From Thermoleophilia bacterium (GTDB lineage Bacteria > Actinomycetota > Thermoleophilia > Gaiellales > JAICJC01), in the NCBI GenBank assembly GCA_025928435.1, contig JAICJM010000068.1, forward strand, positions 1 to 17,482: a stretch of 17,482 nucleotides of DNA. The letters are read 5' to 3'. Within the stretch, counting starts at the first letter, position 1. Each line of letters begins with the position of its first letter. Under the pieces are notes generated by a model. It was not told the origin of the DNA and searched no databases. It worked only from the letters and a program-made list of their open reading frames with translations. The position numbers were made by a program, and so were the translations under genes. This document shows, in pieces, positions 1 to 7,602 of the stretch.

Positions 1-882
1 CCGGCCGAGGAGGACGAACGTGAACGACGGCGAGAACGCGACCAGCGCCGCCAGAATCGCCGCGCCGACGCCGCCGGCGGCGTAGCCGACCGCCGCGACC
101 GTCCCGACCACCGGGCCGGGCGTGACCTGGCCGAGCGCGACGGCGTCGAGGAACTGCGGGCCGGTCATCCAGTGATACCGGGAGACGGCGTCGGACTGCA
201 TGAGCGGGATGATGACGAACCCGCCGCCGAAGCTGAGGGCCCCCACCTTGAGCGCCGTCGATGCCAGGGAGCCGAGCCCGGCGGCGTGGGGCGCCGCGGC
301 CAGGCTGATCGGGCCGGTCCGGCCCAGGCGGATCAAAACCTCGGCGCCGCCGCAGGCCACGAGCGCGACCACGACATAGGGCCCGGCCAGCGCGGCGGCG
401 GCCCCGCCGGCCGCCGCGTAGACGACCCAGCGCAGCCGTCTCGCCGCGCCGGCCGCGCGCTCCCACGACGGCAGCGCGAGGTCGAGCGCCGCGCGCACGG
501 CGACGGCGGCGACGGCCGACCCGCCGCCCGCTCCGGCCGCGCGCACCCAGCCCGGCGGCGACGAGGACAGGAACAGCGCCGCGAGCGCGATGATGATCGC
601 GAGGCCGGGAAGGATGAAACCGGCGCCGCCGACGAGCGCCCCGCGCCAGCCGCCGACGCGGCCGGCGCAGTAGATCGCGAGCTGGGTCGACGATGGGCCC
701 GGGAGCAGGTTGCACGCGGCGATCGCGTCCTCGAACTCGTCCGCCGGGATCCATCCCCGGCGCCCGACGCAGATCTCGCGCAGGAGCACGATGTGCGTCG
801 GCGGCCCCCCGAACCCGATGGCGCCGAGCCGCCCCCACTCCTTGGCGACCGTGCGAAGCGGCTCAGCCGGGGGCGGCGGCAC
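1..882 (-). CDS. chrA: Chromate ion transporter, ChrA family (3' end cut by window)
   Basis: This is a membrane transporter of the CHR family, which exports chromate in well-studied members. The reading frame is open for 294 codons and leaves the window. The protein shows the family's two related halves. The first half carries a FGGP motif near residue 24, then LLPGPSSTQ near 59-67 and a GGWRGA turn. The second half repeats this with LSFGGGF near 217-222 and QVTPGPVVG near 252-260, with hydrophobic spans between. The start is GTG at 882-880, 20 bases inside the end of the upstream phosphatase gene and giving the N-terminus MPPPPAEPLR. No ATG fits, which is why simple ORF calling misses this gene. 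Full-length two-domain ChrA proteins are about 390-400 residues, so roughly a quarter is missing. Family assignment is firm; the substrate (chromate or another oxyanion) is inferred. Confidence 0.9.
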   Translation of the reverse strand, partial: MPPPPAEPLRTVAKEWGRLGAIGFGGPPTHIVLLREICVGRRGWIPADEFEDAIAACNLLPGPSSTQLAIYCAGRVGGWRGALVGGAGFILPGLAIIIALAALFLSSSPPGWVRAAGAGGGSAVAAVAVRAALDLALPSWERAAGAARRLRWVVYAAAGGAAAALAGPYVVVALVACGGAEVLIRLGRTGPISLAAAPHAAGLGSLASTALKVGALSFGGGFVIIPLMQSDAVSRYHWMTGPQFLDAVALGQVTPGPVVGTVAAVGYAAGGVGAAILAALVAFSPSFTFVLLGR

Positions 883-1360
883 GCAGCATCTTCGACGTGG
901 CGAGCCACAGGAGGATCGCCTCCGTCGCGTCCCCGTCGGGGCGGAGCGTGACGTCGAGGCACGCGCAGCCCGCCTTGCGCAGGTCGATGAATCCCCGTGA
1001 CCGGCTCCCCGTACAGACACGTTCCACGAGCTCGCTCAGCATCGGCTCGTGGCCGACGATCATCACCGTCCCCTCGGACCGCCGGGCGAGCGCGCGGAGC
1101 GCCGGCTCCGGCGGGCCGTCCGCCAGCTCGTCGAGCACCTCGGTCGGGCTCCCGAACGCCTCCGCCGCCGCGTCCGCCGTCTGGCGGGCGCGGGCCTTGG
1201 GGCTCGTCAGGATCACGTCGGGGGGATCGCACAGGCGGGCCAGGGCGCGGGCGGCCTTGCGCGTGCGCGACACGCCCTCCGCGGTGAGCACGCGCGACGC
1301 GTCCGTGCCGTCGGCGGCGGCCTCCTCGGCGATGCCATGGCGGAAAACGAGCAACCGCAC
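863..1360 (-). CDS. sixA: SixA-type phosphohistidine phosphatase
   Basis: A 165-residue cytosolic phosphatase of the histidine phosphatase superfamily, SixA branch; SixA of E. coli removes phosphate from phosphohistidine on signalling or PTS proteins. The catalytic RHG is at residues 7-9, immediately after a short beta strand. SPKARARQTA follows at 53-62 and the second catalytic histidine lies in GHEP at 103-106. Length matches SixA (about 160) and is too short for phosphoglycerate mutases. The start is GTG at 1360, two bases after the TAG stop of the CYTH-CHAD gene, with a GGAG further upstream, so it is probably translated from the same message. Its end overlaps the chrA start by 20 bases. 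SixA genes next to CHAD genes are a recurrent actinobacterial arrangement linked to polyphosphate. The target here is unknown. Confidence 0.9.
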   Translation of the reverse strand: MRLLVFRHGIAEEAAADGTDASRVLTAEGVSRTRKAARALARLCDPPDVILTSPKARARQTADAAAEAFGSPTEVLDELADGPPEPALRALARRSEGTVMIVGHEPMLSELVERVCTGSRSRGFIDLRKAGCACLDVTLRPDGDATEAILLWLATSKMLRAAAPG

Positions 1361-1362
1361 GG

Positions 1363-2799
1363 CTATAGGAATACTCCATCTGCGCGGCGCTCGAGGTCAC
1401 GCCACGCCTTCGGGTACGCGGCCCGGGCCGCGCGGCGGCGCTCGTGCTGGCGCTCGATCACCCGACCGGCGGCGACCGCCTGGGCGGCGGGCGCTCGCGC
1501 CCCCAGGAGCGCACGGATGCGCGCCTCGGCCACGGCGGCATCCTGGTGGTCGCCGAGCACGTCCTGGAGCACCCTGGCCTCGCGGATCACGGCCGAGGCG
1601 CCGCGGCCGACCGCGCGCTCGGCCAGCTCGGCCGCGTACCGGGCCCGCTTGACGGCGATGCGGGCGGCGTGCAGCTCGTCGTCCGGCGGATCGGCGCCGA
1701 GCGCCCGCATCGCCTTGCGCAGGCGGCGGAACTCGCGCGCCGCGAGATCGCGCAGCGACCGCTCGCTCCTGGCCACCGGCGGCGCCTTGGTGTCAGTGTC
1801 GAGGCGCTCGATCAGCGCGACGTAGCGGGGGTCGCCCAGGGCGGCGAGCATGGCGTCGCGATCCGCCGCCCGCTCGGCCTCGAGCTTCAGGATGAGCGTG
1901 AGGAACGCCCCCTCGTCCTCGCCGCCGAGCGCGCCGGCGTCGGCGCGCAGGTGCTCGACGAGCACGTCCAGGTCGCGCACCGGCCCGAGCGCGCCGCCGA
2001 GCCGGCCGAGCTCGGCGCGTACCTCGCGCACCCACTCGGAGTCGAGCAGCGGCCGGGCCGCGCGCAGGATCGCGCGCATACGCCGCGTGGCCACGCGCAT
2101 CTGGTGCAGCTCCTCGGAGTCCTGCCCGAGCCGGGTCCCGGGGTCGTGGCGGACGATCGCGCGGTACTGCGCCCGCAGCGCGGCCGCGACGTGCTCCCGG
2201 GCGGAGGCGGAGCGGTCCGGGCGCTCGGCGGCCTCCGGCGGCGGCAGGTCGAGCGCCTGAAAGAGCTTCGGCCGCAGATCCGCCTCGACGGCGCCGGCCC
2301 GGCGCAGGCGGCGCACGATCCCGCGCAGGTCGGACACGGTGCCGTCGACGAGCTCGACCTCGAGCTCCTCGAAGCGGCGGGCGATCCGGCGGCCCTCGAA
2401 CACCGCGACGGAGTCGACGACCACCTCCGCGAGCGCGCGTCCGCCGGAGCGGACGAGCACCCCGGCCCGGTGCGTGCGCAGACGCGCGACGGGCACCGGC
2501 CTGGCGCCGCGCAGGTGCGCCGTCAGCAGGGCCGTCACCTCGGCGGGCACCGCCCGGGCACCGCCCTCGAACTCGAGCTCGAGCCGGTCGGCTCCGCGGG
2601 GCAGCTTGAGCTGCCAGGCGCCGCCGCCGCGCTCGACCCGGTGGCGCAGCGTGATCCCGGCCGCCGCCAGCCGCAGCCCCGGCGTGTCGTGATACGTCGA
2701 GCTGAGCTCGCGCGCCGGCAGCGGTTCCCCCGGCAGGTGCGGCAGGACGAACCCGGACGGAGCGGTGAGCTTGCGCTCGCGCTCGAGCGTGGCCTTCAC
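1363..2799 (-). CDS. CYTH-CHAD domain protein (polyphosphate-associated)
   Basis: A 478-residue soluble protein with an N-terminal CYTH domain (about 1-185) and a C-terminal CHAD domain (about 200-470). The CYTH signature ExExK is present as ERERK at residues 6-10, followed by the alternating basic and acidic strands of the triphosphate tunnel fold (for example LKLPRG, LELEFEGG, EELEVEL). The CHAD part shows two conserved helical elements, HQMRVATRRMRA near 232-243 and a later HAARIAVKRARY, both rich in His, Arg and Lys. CHAD domains bind inorganic polyphosphate and CYTH domains act on triphosphates, so a role in polyphosphate binding or hydrolysis is the best inference. No ppk gene is visible here. 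I chose GTG at 2799 because the ExExK motif begins five codons later; the frame stays open upstream but those codons oppose parA. It ends two bases before sixA. Confidence 0.88.
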   Translation of the reverse strand: MKATLERERKLTAPSGFVLPHLPGEPLPARELSSTYHDTPGLRLAAAGITLRHRVERGGGAWQLKLPRGADRLELEFEGGARAVPAEVTALLTAHLRGARPVPVARLRTHRAGVLVRSGGRALAEVVVDSVAVFEGRRIARRFEELEVELVDGTVSDLRGIVRRLRRAGAVEADLRPKLFQALDLPPPEAAERPDRSASAREHVAAALRAQYRAIVRHDPGTRLGQDSEELHQMRVATRRMRAILRAARPLLDSEWVREVRAELGRLGGALGPVRDLDVLVEHLRADAGALGGEDEGAFLTLILKLEAERAADRDAMLAALGDPRYVALIERLDTDTKAPPVARSERSLRDLAAREFRRLRKAMRALGADPPDDELHAARIAVKRARYAAELAERAVGRGASAVIREARVLQDVLGDHQDAAVAEARIRALLGARAPAAQAVAAGRVIERQHERRRAARAAYPKAWRDLERRADGVFL

Positions 2800-2850
2800 G
2801 GGCGCGATGCTACCAACGGGGGGATTCCCCGGATCGCACGACGTGACAGA
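2800..2850. promoter_or_regulatory. Divergent intergenic region between CYTH-CHAD and parA
   Basis: Only 51 bases separate two divergent start codons, so both promoters must lie here or inside the neighbouring genes. A short palindrome of GGGG, ATT and CCCC lies around 2820-2830 and could be an operator. On the minus strand a TAGCAT resembling a -10 box ends about seven bases before the GTG start, which would give a near-leaderless CYTH-CHAD message. I find no convincing -35 box, and no good ribosome binding site before parA. Confidence 0.35.
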
Positions 2851-3729
2851 ATGGCCCGCGTGCACGTGGTCGCGGTGGTCAACCGGAAGGGCGGGGTCGG
2901 GAAGACGACGACGGCCGTGAACCTGGCCGCCGCGATGGCGCTCGAGTCGCGCCGGGTGCTGCTCGTCGACCTCGACCCGCAGGGGTCGGCCGGCGTCGCG
3001 GTCGGCGTCCCGGCGGCCGTCGAGGACGGCTCGGGCGGCATGTTTCGTGGCAAGCCGCGCTGGTGGGCTCGCCGCTCGCCGGTGGAGCTGCTCGACCGGC
3101 TCGGCGTGGTGCCGGCCGACCCGCGGCTCGCGACCGAGGAGGCGACCGTGCACGGCGACGGCCGCCGCGGCGGGCGGTTCGCCGCCGCACTCGACGGCGC
3201 GAACGAGGAATGGGAGGTCGTCATCGTCGACACGCCGCCGGGCCTCGGCGGCCTGAGCGCGTCGGCCCTGCGTGCGGCCGACGCCGTCGTGATCCCCGCG
3301 GGCGCCGACTACCTGTCGATCGACGCGCTTCAGGGCACGATCGAGGCCGTGCGGGCCATCGAGCACGAGGCGGGCAGGCGCTACACGCCGCTCGTCCTCC
3401 TGCCGACGTTCGTCGACGCGCGCCGCCCGGGCGCCCTGGCGGCGACCGCCCTCATGCGCGAGCGCTTCGGCGAGCTGGTGTCGCCGGCCCAGATCCCGCG
3501 CAGCGCCCGCCACGACACCGCCGCCCTGGCGGGCTCCCCGGTGGTCGCGAGCGCCCCGCGCTCGACGGCGGCGGCGGCGTACCGCAGCGCGAGCGACGAC
3601 CTCGTCTCCCGGCTCGGGCGCAAGCCCACCAAGCGCCACGGGGCGCTCAAGGGCTTCGTCCGCGCCGACATGCGCGAGGCGCTCATGGCCATGCGCCGCT
3701 CCGTTCGGGGTCAGACCCCGAACGGATGA
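2851..3729 (+). CDS. ParA/MinD-type ATPase without a ParB partner
   Basis: A 292-residue P-loop ATPase of the ParA family. The deviant Walker A motif KGGVGKTTT is at residues 13-21 and includes the signature lysine K13 that marks ParA/MinD enzymes. LVDLDPQGS follows at 38-46 and the Walker B segment VVIVDTPPG at 123-131. Members form ATP-dependent dimers that position DNA or protein cargo. No parB gene or parS-like site is visible in the window, so chromosome partitioning is not the obvious role; orphan ParAs may place other complexes. The tail after about residue 255 is basic, and its last residues (RSVRGQTPNG) are encoded by the 3701-3725 palindrome. The ATG at 2851 is chosen because the nucleotide-binding fold begins immediately after it. 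The gene is divergent from the CYTH-CHAD gene and converges on the phosphoesterase gene. Confidence 0.88.
   Translation: MARVHVVAVVNRKGGVGKTTTAVNLAAAMALESRRVLLVDLDPQGSAGVAVGVPAAVEDGSGGMFRGKPRWWARRSPVELLDRLGVVPADPRLATEEATVHGDGRRGGRFAAALDGANEEWEVVIVDTPPGLGGLSASALRAADAVVIPAGADYLSIDALQGTIEAVRAIEHEAGRRYTPLVLLPTFVDARRPGALAATALMRERFGELVSPAQIPRSARHDTAALAGSPVVASAPRSTAAAAYRSASDDLVSRLGRKPTKRHGALKGFVRADMREALMAMRRSVRGQTPNG
3701..3725. repeat. REP-like perfect palindrome at the parA 3' end
   Basis: Two perfect 11-base arms, CCGTTCGGGGT and ACCCCGAACGG, flank a three-base CAG loop. The element lies inside the last codons of parA and ends two bases before its TGA stop, 28 bases from the end of the convergent phosphoesterase gene. 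It could act as a terminator in both directions, but no T-run follows on either side. Its core GGGG-T-CAG-A-CCCC has the same design as the arms of the 6111-6143 palindrome, which suggests a dispersed repeat family. Being part of such a family is inferred. Confidence 0.75.
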
Positions 3730-3753
3730 CGCGACAGATTTTCGGCGCTTCCG

Positions 3754-4659
3754 TTACAGGTTGAACGGGATCCGCAGCCCCCTGACGAAGCATGCGGCGC
3801 CCCGGCACGGCAGGTGCAGCATCGACTCCCACGCCCGCAGCGCGCTGAAATGGTTCATCGGCCGCAGCGCCCGCTTCGCCGGCGTCGAGGGCGAGATGAC
3901 GACGAACGGGATCGGCGTCGCGGCCGTCCCGGACCCGGACGATGAGTCGAACCAGATGAAGACGGCCGTGTGCCCGCGCGTGTACGGGCGCCGGTGCAGC
4001 ACCCCGTTCGGCCCGCCCAGGAACGACTGCAGCCAGGCGCTCGCCTGGGCGGGCGTGCCGTCGTGCATGTCGTGTGTGAGGTTCGGGGTCACCCAGGTGA
4101 ACCGCCGCTCGAGCTTGAGCCGATGTGACGGCAGCGGCACGACGTCGGCGCGGCACGTGGCCGTCCGGATGCGGGTGTAGTAAAGCGCCGGCGCGTGCCG
4201 CGCGGCGAACAGCGAGGTGTCCTTGCGGTAGCACGGCGACGGCATCGACTCGGCGAACAGGCGCCAGCTCGGCCGGCCGAGCTGGCTGAAGATGTTGCCC
4301 CTGCCGCTCCGACACCCCGGAGCGGGCAGGCAGTCCGACGTCGTCACGATCCTGCCGCCGGTCGCGCCGAGGTAGTTGGGCAGGCTGCGCGGGAAGTGCA
4401 CGGCCCGATAGTGGAGCGCCGAGCCGCACTTGCTCGCGAGCGTCTTGAAGTAGCTGCGCGGCGCGCCCTTCCCCAGGATGTCGGCGTAGGAATGGTTCTC
4501 GAACGCGATCACGACGATGTGCTTCCAGGCAGGCGGCCTGCGGACGTGACCGCAGGGCGAGCTCGCGGCGGCCGGCGCCGGCGCGGCCAGCGAGATCGCG
4601 GCCACCGCAGCGATGGCGGCTGCCGCCCCGCGGGCAAGCAGCAGCGGACGATGATGCAT
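3754..4659 (-). CDS. Secreted phosphoesterase (acid phosphatase / phospholipase C-like family)
   Basis: A 301-residue exported protein of the phosphoesterase family that includes bacterial phospholipase C and AcpA-type acid phosphatases. The N-terminus is a signal peptide: a basic start (MHHRPLLLAR), an alanine-rich hydrophobic core, and probable cleavage near residues 30-33. The mature part opens with a strand leading into the ENHSY motif at 54-58, the family's metal and nucleophile region. SLPNY follows at 92-96, SDC at 108-110 and ESMPSPC at 137-143. NLTHDMHDG at 193-201 is another family hallmark. Several cysteines fit an extracytoplasmic location. In the segment FIWFDSS (234-240) many relatives have WDE, so one metal-site residue may differ. 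The ATG at 4659 has a GAGGGGG eight bases upstream. It is divergent from the aminotransferase gene. Substrate is unknown. Confidence 0.85.
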   Translation of the reverse strand: MHHRPLLLARGAAAAIAAVAAISLAAPAPAAASSPCGHVRRPPAWKHIVVIAFENHSYADILGKGAPRSYFKTLASKCGSALHYRAVHFPRSLPNYLGATGGRIVTTSDCLPAPGCRSGRGNIFSQLGRPSWRLFAESMPSPCYRKDTSLFAARHAPALYYTRIRTATCRADVVPLPSHRLKLERRFTWVTPNLTHDMHDGTPAQASAWLQSFLGGPNGVLHRRPYTRGHTAVFIWFDSSSGSGTAATPIPFVVISPSTPAKRALRPMNHFSALRAWESMLHLPCRGAACFVRGLRIPFNL

Positions 4660-4776
4660 GGTTCGTACCCCCTCGACCCCGTTGAAGCTGCCCGCGGGCG
4701 CAACGATAGCGCCGAAGAATTGGAATACCAGCAGCTATGCTCGCCGGAGGATTTCCGACCGAGGAGGACGTTCCAG
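4660..4776. other. Divergent intergenic region with a strong ribosome binding site
   Basis: The 117 bases between phosphoesterase and aminotransferase genes must hold both promoters. GAGGAGGA at 4761-4768, eight bases before the ATG at 4777, is a strong Shine-Dalgarno sequence and decides the aminotransferase start over the open frame upstream. TATGCT at 4736-4741 could be a -10 box for the plus strand, but I see no matching -35, so no promoter is called. Confidence 0.5.
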
Positions 4777-6105
4777 ATGGCGACGGTGCACGAGGGCGTC
4801 GATGCCCTGCGGGAGGCCGCGGGCAAGGAGTGGTTGTCGTGGACGCGGATGGCGGACTTCGACGGCGCCGCGCCGCCGATCCTGGTCGGCGGCGAGGGCC
4901 CGTACGTCTACGAGGCGGACGGGACGCGGCTCCTCGATGCGATGTCGGGCCTCTTCACCACCCAGATCGGCTACTCCCACGGGCCGGAGCTGGGCGAGGC
5001 GGCCAAGCGCCAGCTCGAGTCGTTCGGCTTCTACCCCAACGGGGCGGCGACGTCGCCGGCGCCGGTCGAGCTCACCCGGCGTGTCACCGACCTCGCCCCC
5101 GAGAACCTGAGCCGCGCGTTCTTCACGTCCGGCGGCTCGGAGGCGGTCGAGTCGGCGCTCAAGCTCGTGCGCCAGCACTGGCTGGGCCGGGGCGAGCCGC
5201 TGCGGCGCAAGGTGATCGCGCGCCGCGGCGCCTATCACGGCTGCACGCTCGGCGCACTCTCGCTGACCGGCATCCCGGCGGCGCGGGCGCCGTTCGAGCC
5301 GCTCCTCGGCGACGTCCGCCACGCCGAGAACACCGACCGCCGCAACTACCGGCAGGCGGTCACCGAGGAGGAGTGGGCCGACGCCGCGGTCACCGCGATC
5401 GAGCGCACGATCATCGCCGAGGGGCCGCAGACCGTGGCCGCCGTCGTCGTCGAGCCGGTGCAGAACGCCGGCGGCTGCCTGGCCCCGCCGCCCGGCTACC
5501 CGCAGCGGCTGCGCGAGCTGTGCGACCGCCACGGGATCCTGCTCTGGTGCGACGAGGTGATCACCGGGTTCGGCCGGCTGGGCGCATGGTTCGGCTCCGA
5601 ACGGCTCGGCTTCGACGCCGACATCATCACCTTCGCCAAGGGCGTGACGTCCGGCCAGGCGCCGCTCGGCGGCGTCCTCTTCACGGACGACGTCGCGGCG
5701 CCGCTGCTCGACCAGAAGGCGGTCTACGCGCACGGCTTCACGTTCGGCGGGCATCCGCTCTCCTGCGCCGTCGCCCTGGCCAACCTCGACATCATGGAGC
5801 GCCTGGACGTGCTCGCGAACGTGCGCGCGCTCGAGGATCACCTCGGGAGCGTCCTGGACGAGGTGGCGGGCGGATCCGACCTCGTCGTCGAGGCCCGCGG
5901 CTTCGGGTTCTTCCGCGCCATCGAGCTGCGCGAGGCCGGCATCCTGGCCGCCGCCCGCGACGCGATCCGGGCCGAGGGCGTGATCGTGCGCCTCGACGAC
6001 CGCGTGAACCCGTGCCTGGCGATCTCGCCGCCGCTGATCTGCACGAAGGAGCAGATCGACGAGGTCGGCGCCGGCATCGCCGCCGGCCTGCGGCGCGCCG
6101 CATGA
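4777..6105 (+). CDS. Class III (omega-type) aminotransferase, PLP-dependent
   Basis: A 442-residue pyridoxal-phosphate enzyme of class III, the group with omega-amino-acid:pyruvate, putrescine, taurine and DAPA aminotransferases. Visible landmarks in order: the substrate-side segment around SGLFTTQIGYSHG (57-69), the phosphate-binding TSGGSEAVESALK (117-129), YHG at 153-155 stacking on the cofactor, the DEVITGFGRLG segment with the ring-binding aspartate D259, and the Schiff-base lysine K288 in TFAKGVTSG. A TFGG turn follows at 322-325. Length is normal (430-460). The start is fixed by the GAGGAGGA site. The amino donor cannot be named from sequence: omega-aminotransferase for a beta-alanine, GABA or diamine-like substrate is likely, and nothing nearby gives biotin-pathway context. 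The gene converges on the TrpB2 gene across a palindrome. Confidence 0.92.
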   Translation: MATVHEGVDALREAAGKEWLSWTRMADFDGAAPPILVGGEGPYVYEADGTRLLDAMSGLFTTQIGYSHGPELGEAAKRQLESFGFYPNGAATSPAPVELTRRVTDLAPENLSRAFFTSGGSEAVESALKLVRQHWLGRGEPLRRKVIARRGAYHGCTLGALSLTGIPAARAPFEPLLGDVRHAENTDRRNYRQAVTEEEWADAAVTAIERTIIAEGPQTVAAVVVEPVQNAGGCLAPPPGYPQRLRELCDRHGILLWCDEVITGFGRLGAWFGSERLGFDADIITFAKGVTSGQAPLGGVLFTDDVAAPLLDQKAVYAHGFTFGGHPLSCAVALANLDIMERLDVLANVRALEDHLGSVLDEVAGGSDLVVEARGFGFFRAIELREAGILAAARDAIRAEGVIVRLDDRVNPCLAISPPLICTKEQIDEVGAGIAAGLRRAA

Positions 6106-6110
6106 CAATC

Positions 6111-6143
6111 GGGGACAGTCCCCGCGCCGCGGGGACTGTCCCC
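6111..6143. repeat. REP-like double palindrome between convergent genes
   Basis: Two perfect 13-base arms, GGGGACAGTCCCC and GGGGACTGTCCCC, face each other across the loop GCGCCGC. Each arm is itself nearly palindromic, so the element can form one long hairpin or two small ones. It fills the 43-base space between the stop codons of the aminotransferase and TrpB2 genes and probably acts as a two-way terminator or insulating hairpin. There is no T-run on either strand. Its arm core GGGG-A-CAG-T-CCCC differs from the parA palindrome only by a matched A/T swap. Confidence 0.75.
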
Positions 6144-6148
6144 ATACC

Positions 6149-7522
6149 TCACACCGTCGCCGGCTTCGGCAGCGGCTCGATCGCGCGCAGCGCCCGCGCG
6201 ATCTCGGCCTCGGGCATCTCGTGGTCCTCGAGCCGGCCGTGCAGGTACGCGTCGTATGCGGCCATGTCGAAGTGGCCGTGGCCGGACAGGTTGAAGAGGA
6301 TCACCTGCTCGGTCCCGGCCTCGTCGGCCCGGCGGGCGGCGTCGACGACGCCCTTGATCGCGTGGGCGGTCTCCGGCGCCGGCACGATCCCCTCGGTGCG
6401 GGCGAAGGTGACCGCCGCCTCGAAGACGTCGTTCTGGCGGTAGGCCTCGGCCCGCAGCAGCCCGTCCAGCAGGAGCTGCGAGACGATGGGCGCGGCGCCG
6501 TGGTAGCGCAGCCCGCCGGCGTGGATGCCGGGCGGGATGAAGTCGTGGCCGAGGGTGTGCATGGGGACGAGCGGCGTCAGCTGGGCGGTGTCGCCGAAGT
6601 CGTAGGCGAACGGGCCGCGGGTGAGCGTGGGGCACGACGCCGGCTCGCAGGCGATCACCTCGATGTCGGCGCCCGCGATCTTGTCGCGGATGAACGGCAG
6701 GGTCAGGCCGGCGAAGTTCGACCCGCCGCCGACGCACCCGATCACCACGTCCACCCCGCTCTCGCCGGCGAGGTCGAGCTGGCGGTGCGCCTCCTGCCCG
6801 ATCACCGTCTGGTGCAGCAGGACGTGGTTGAGCACCGAGCCGAGCGCGTAGCTCGTGTCGTCGTGCGTCGCCGCATCCTCGACGGCCTCCGAGATCGCGA
6901 TGCCGAGGCTCCCCGGCGAGTCGGGGTCGCGCTCGAGCATGGCCCGGCCCGCGTTCGTGTCGGGCGACGGGCTGGGGACGACCGACGCGCCCCACGTCTC
7001 CATCATCATCCGCCGGTAGGGCTTCTGGTCGTAGGAGACCCGCACCATGTAGACCTTGCACTCGAGGCCGAAGAAGCCGCACGCGAGCGCCATCGAGCTG
7101 CCCCACTGGCCGGCGCCGGTCTCGGTCGCGATCCGGCGGCGGCCGGCGCGGGCGTTGTAGTACGCCTGGGCGACCGCCGTGTTCGGCTTGTGCGACCCCG
7201 CGGGCGAGACGCCCTCGTACTTGTAGTAGATCCGCGACGCCGTGCCCAGCGCGCGCTCGAGTCGGTGGGCGCGGTAGAGCGGCGTCGGCCGCCACAGCCG
7301 CAGGACGTCGAGCACCTCCTCGGGGATCGGGATCTCGGGATCGGCCGAGACCTCCTGCATGATCAGGTCGCGCGGGAAGAGGGGAGCGAGGTCGTCCGGG
7401 CCGATCGGCTCGCCCGTGCCGGGATGCAGCGGCGGCTGCGGCGGCGACGGGGCGTCGGCGAGGACGTTGTACCAGGCGCGCGGCATGTCGCGCTCGTGCA
7501 GCAGGATCTTGGTGTCGGCCAT
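6149..7522 (-). CDS. trpB2: Tryptophan synthase beta chain, TrpB2 type
   Basis: A 457-residue PLP enzyme of the fold-type II group, closely fitting the TrpB2 form of tryptophan synthase beta, which joins serine and indole. The cofactor lysine is K112 in GSHKPNT, the catalytic glutamate lies in [12 protein letters not shown] (E134), and the phosphate-binding glycine loop appears as CVGGGSN further on. The longer N-terminal extension and length over 430 residues separate TrpB2 from the usual TrpB1 (about 400). No trpA or other trp gene is present, as expected for TrpB2, which often stands alone. It may salvage indole or act on serine by itself. The ATG at 7522 has GGAGA seven bases upstream. 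The gene follows the diguanylate cyclase on the same strand, after an 80-base gap holding a small hairpin, and converges on the aminotransferase. Confidence 0.93.
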   Translation of the reverse strand: MADTKILLHERDMPRAWYNVLADAPSPPQPPLHPGTGEPIGPDDLAPLFPRDLIMQEVSADPEIPIPEEVLDVLRLWRPTPLYRAHRLERALGTASRIYYKYEGVSPAGSHKPNTAVAQAYYNARAGRRRIATETGAGQWGSSMALACGFFGLECKVYMVRVSYDQKPYRRMMMETWGASVVPSPSPDTNAGRAMLERDPDSPGSLGIAISEAVEDAATHDDTSYALGSVLNHVLLHQTVIGQEAHRQLDLAGESGVDVVIGCVGGGSNFAGLTLPFIRDKIAGADIEVIACEPASCPTLTRGPFAYDFGDTAQLTPLVPMHTLGHDFIPPGIHAGGLRYHGAAPIVSQLLLDGLLRAEAYRQNDVFEAAVTFARTEGIVPAPETAHAIKGVVDAARRADEAGTEQVILFNLSGHGHFDMAAYDAYLHGRLEDHEMPEAEIARALRAIEPLPKPATV

Positions 7523-7552
7523 GGCGGTCTCCTGCGGTGGCGGTTAGGGACG

Positions 7553-7566
7553 CCGCCTCTCGGCGG
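7553..7566 (-). terminator. Small hairpin between the GGDEF gene and trpB2
   Basis: On the minus strand CCGCC and GGCGG pair across a GAGA tetraloop, 36 bases after the GGDEF gene stop and 31 before the trpB2 start. The stem is short and only CGTCCCT follows, so termination is possible but weak. It could equally be a leader hairpin of trpB2. Confidence 0.3.
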
Positions 7567-7602
7567 TCGCCCGATTCTGCCGCAAACGCGCCGCGCGTGC
7601 TG

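Noticed and set aside
1444..2850. Long open frame on the plus strand opposite the CYTH-CHAD gene, continuous with parA
   Set aside because: Its protein is compositionally biased and lacks domains; the real ParA fold begins at 2851, and the CYTH-CHAD motifs are on the other strand.
4735..6108. Minus-strand frame opposite the aminotransferase
   Set aside because: Anti-sense shadow; the plus strand carries the PLP lysine and all class III motifs.
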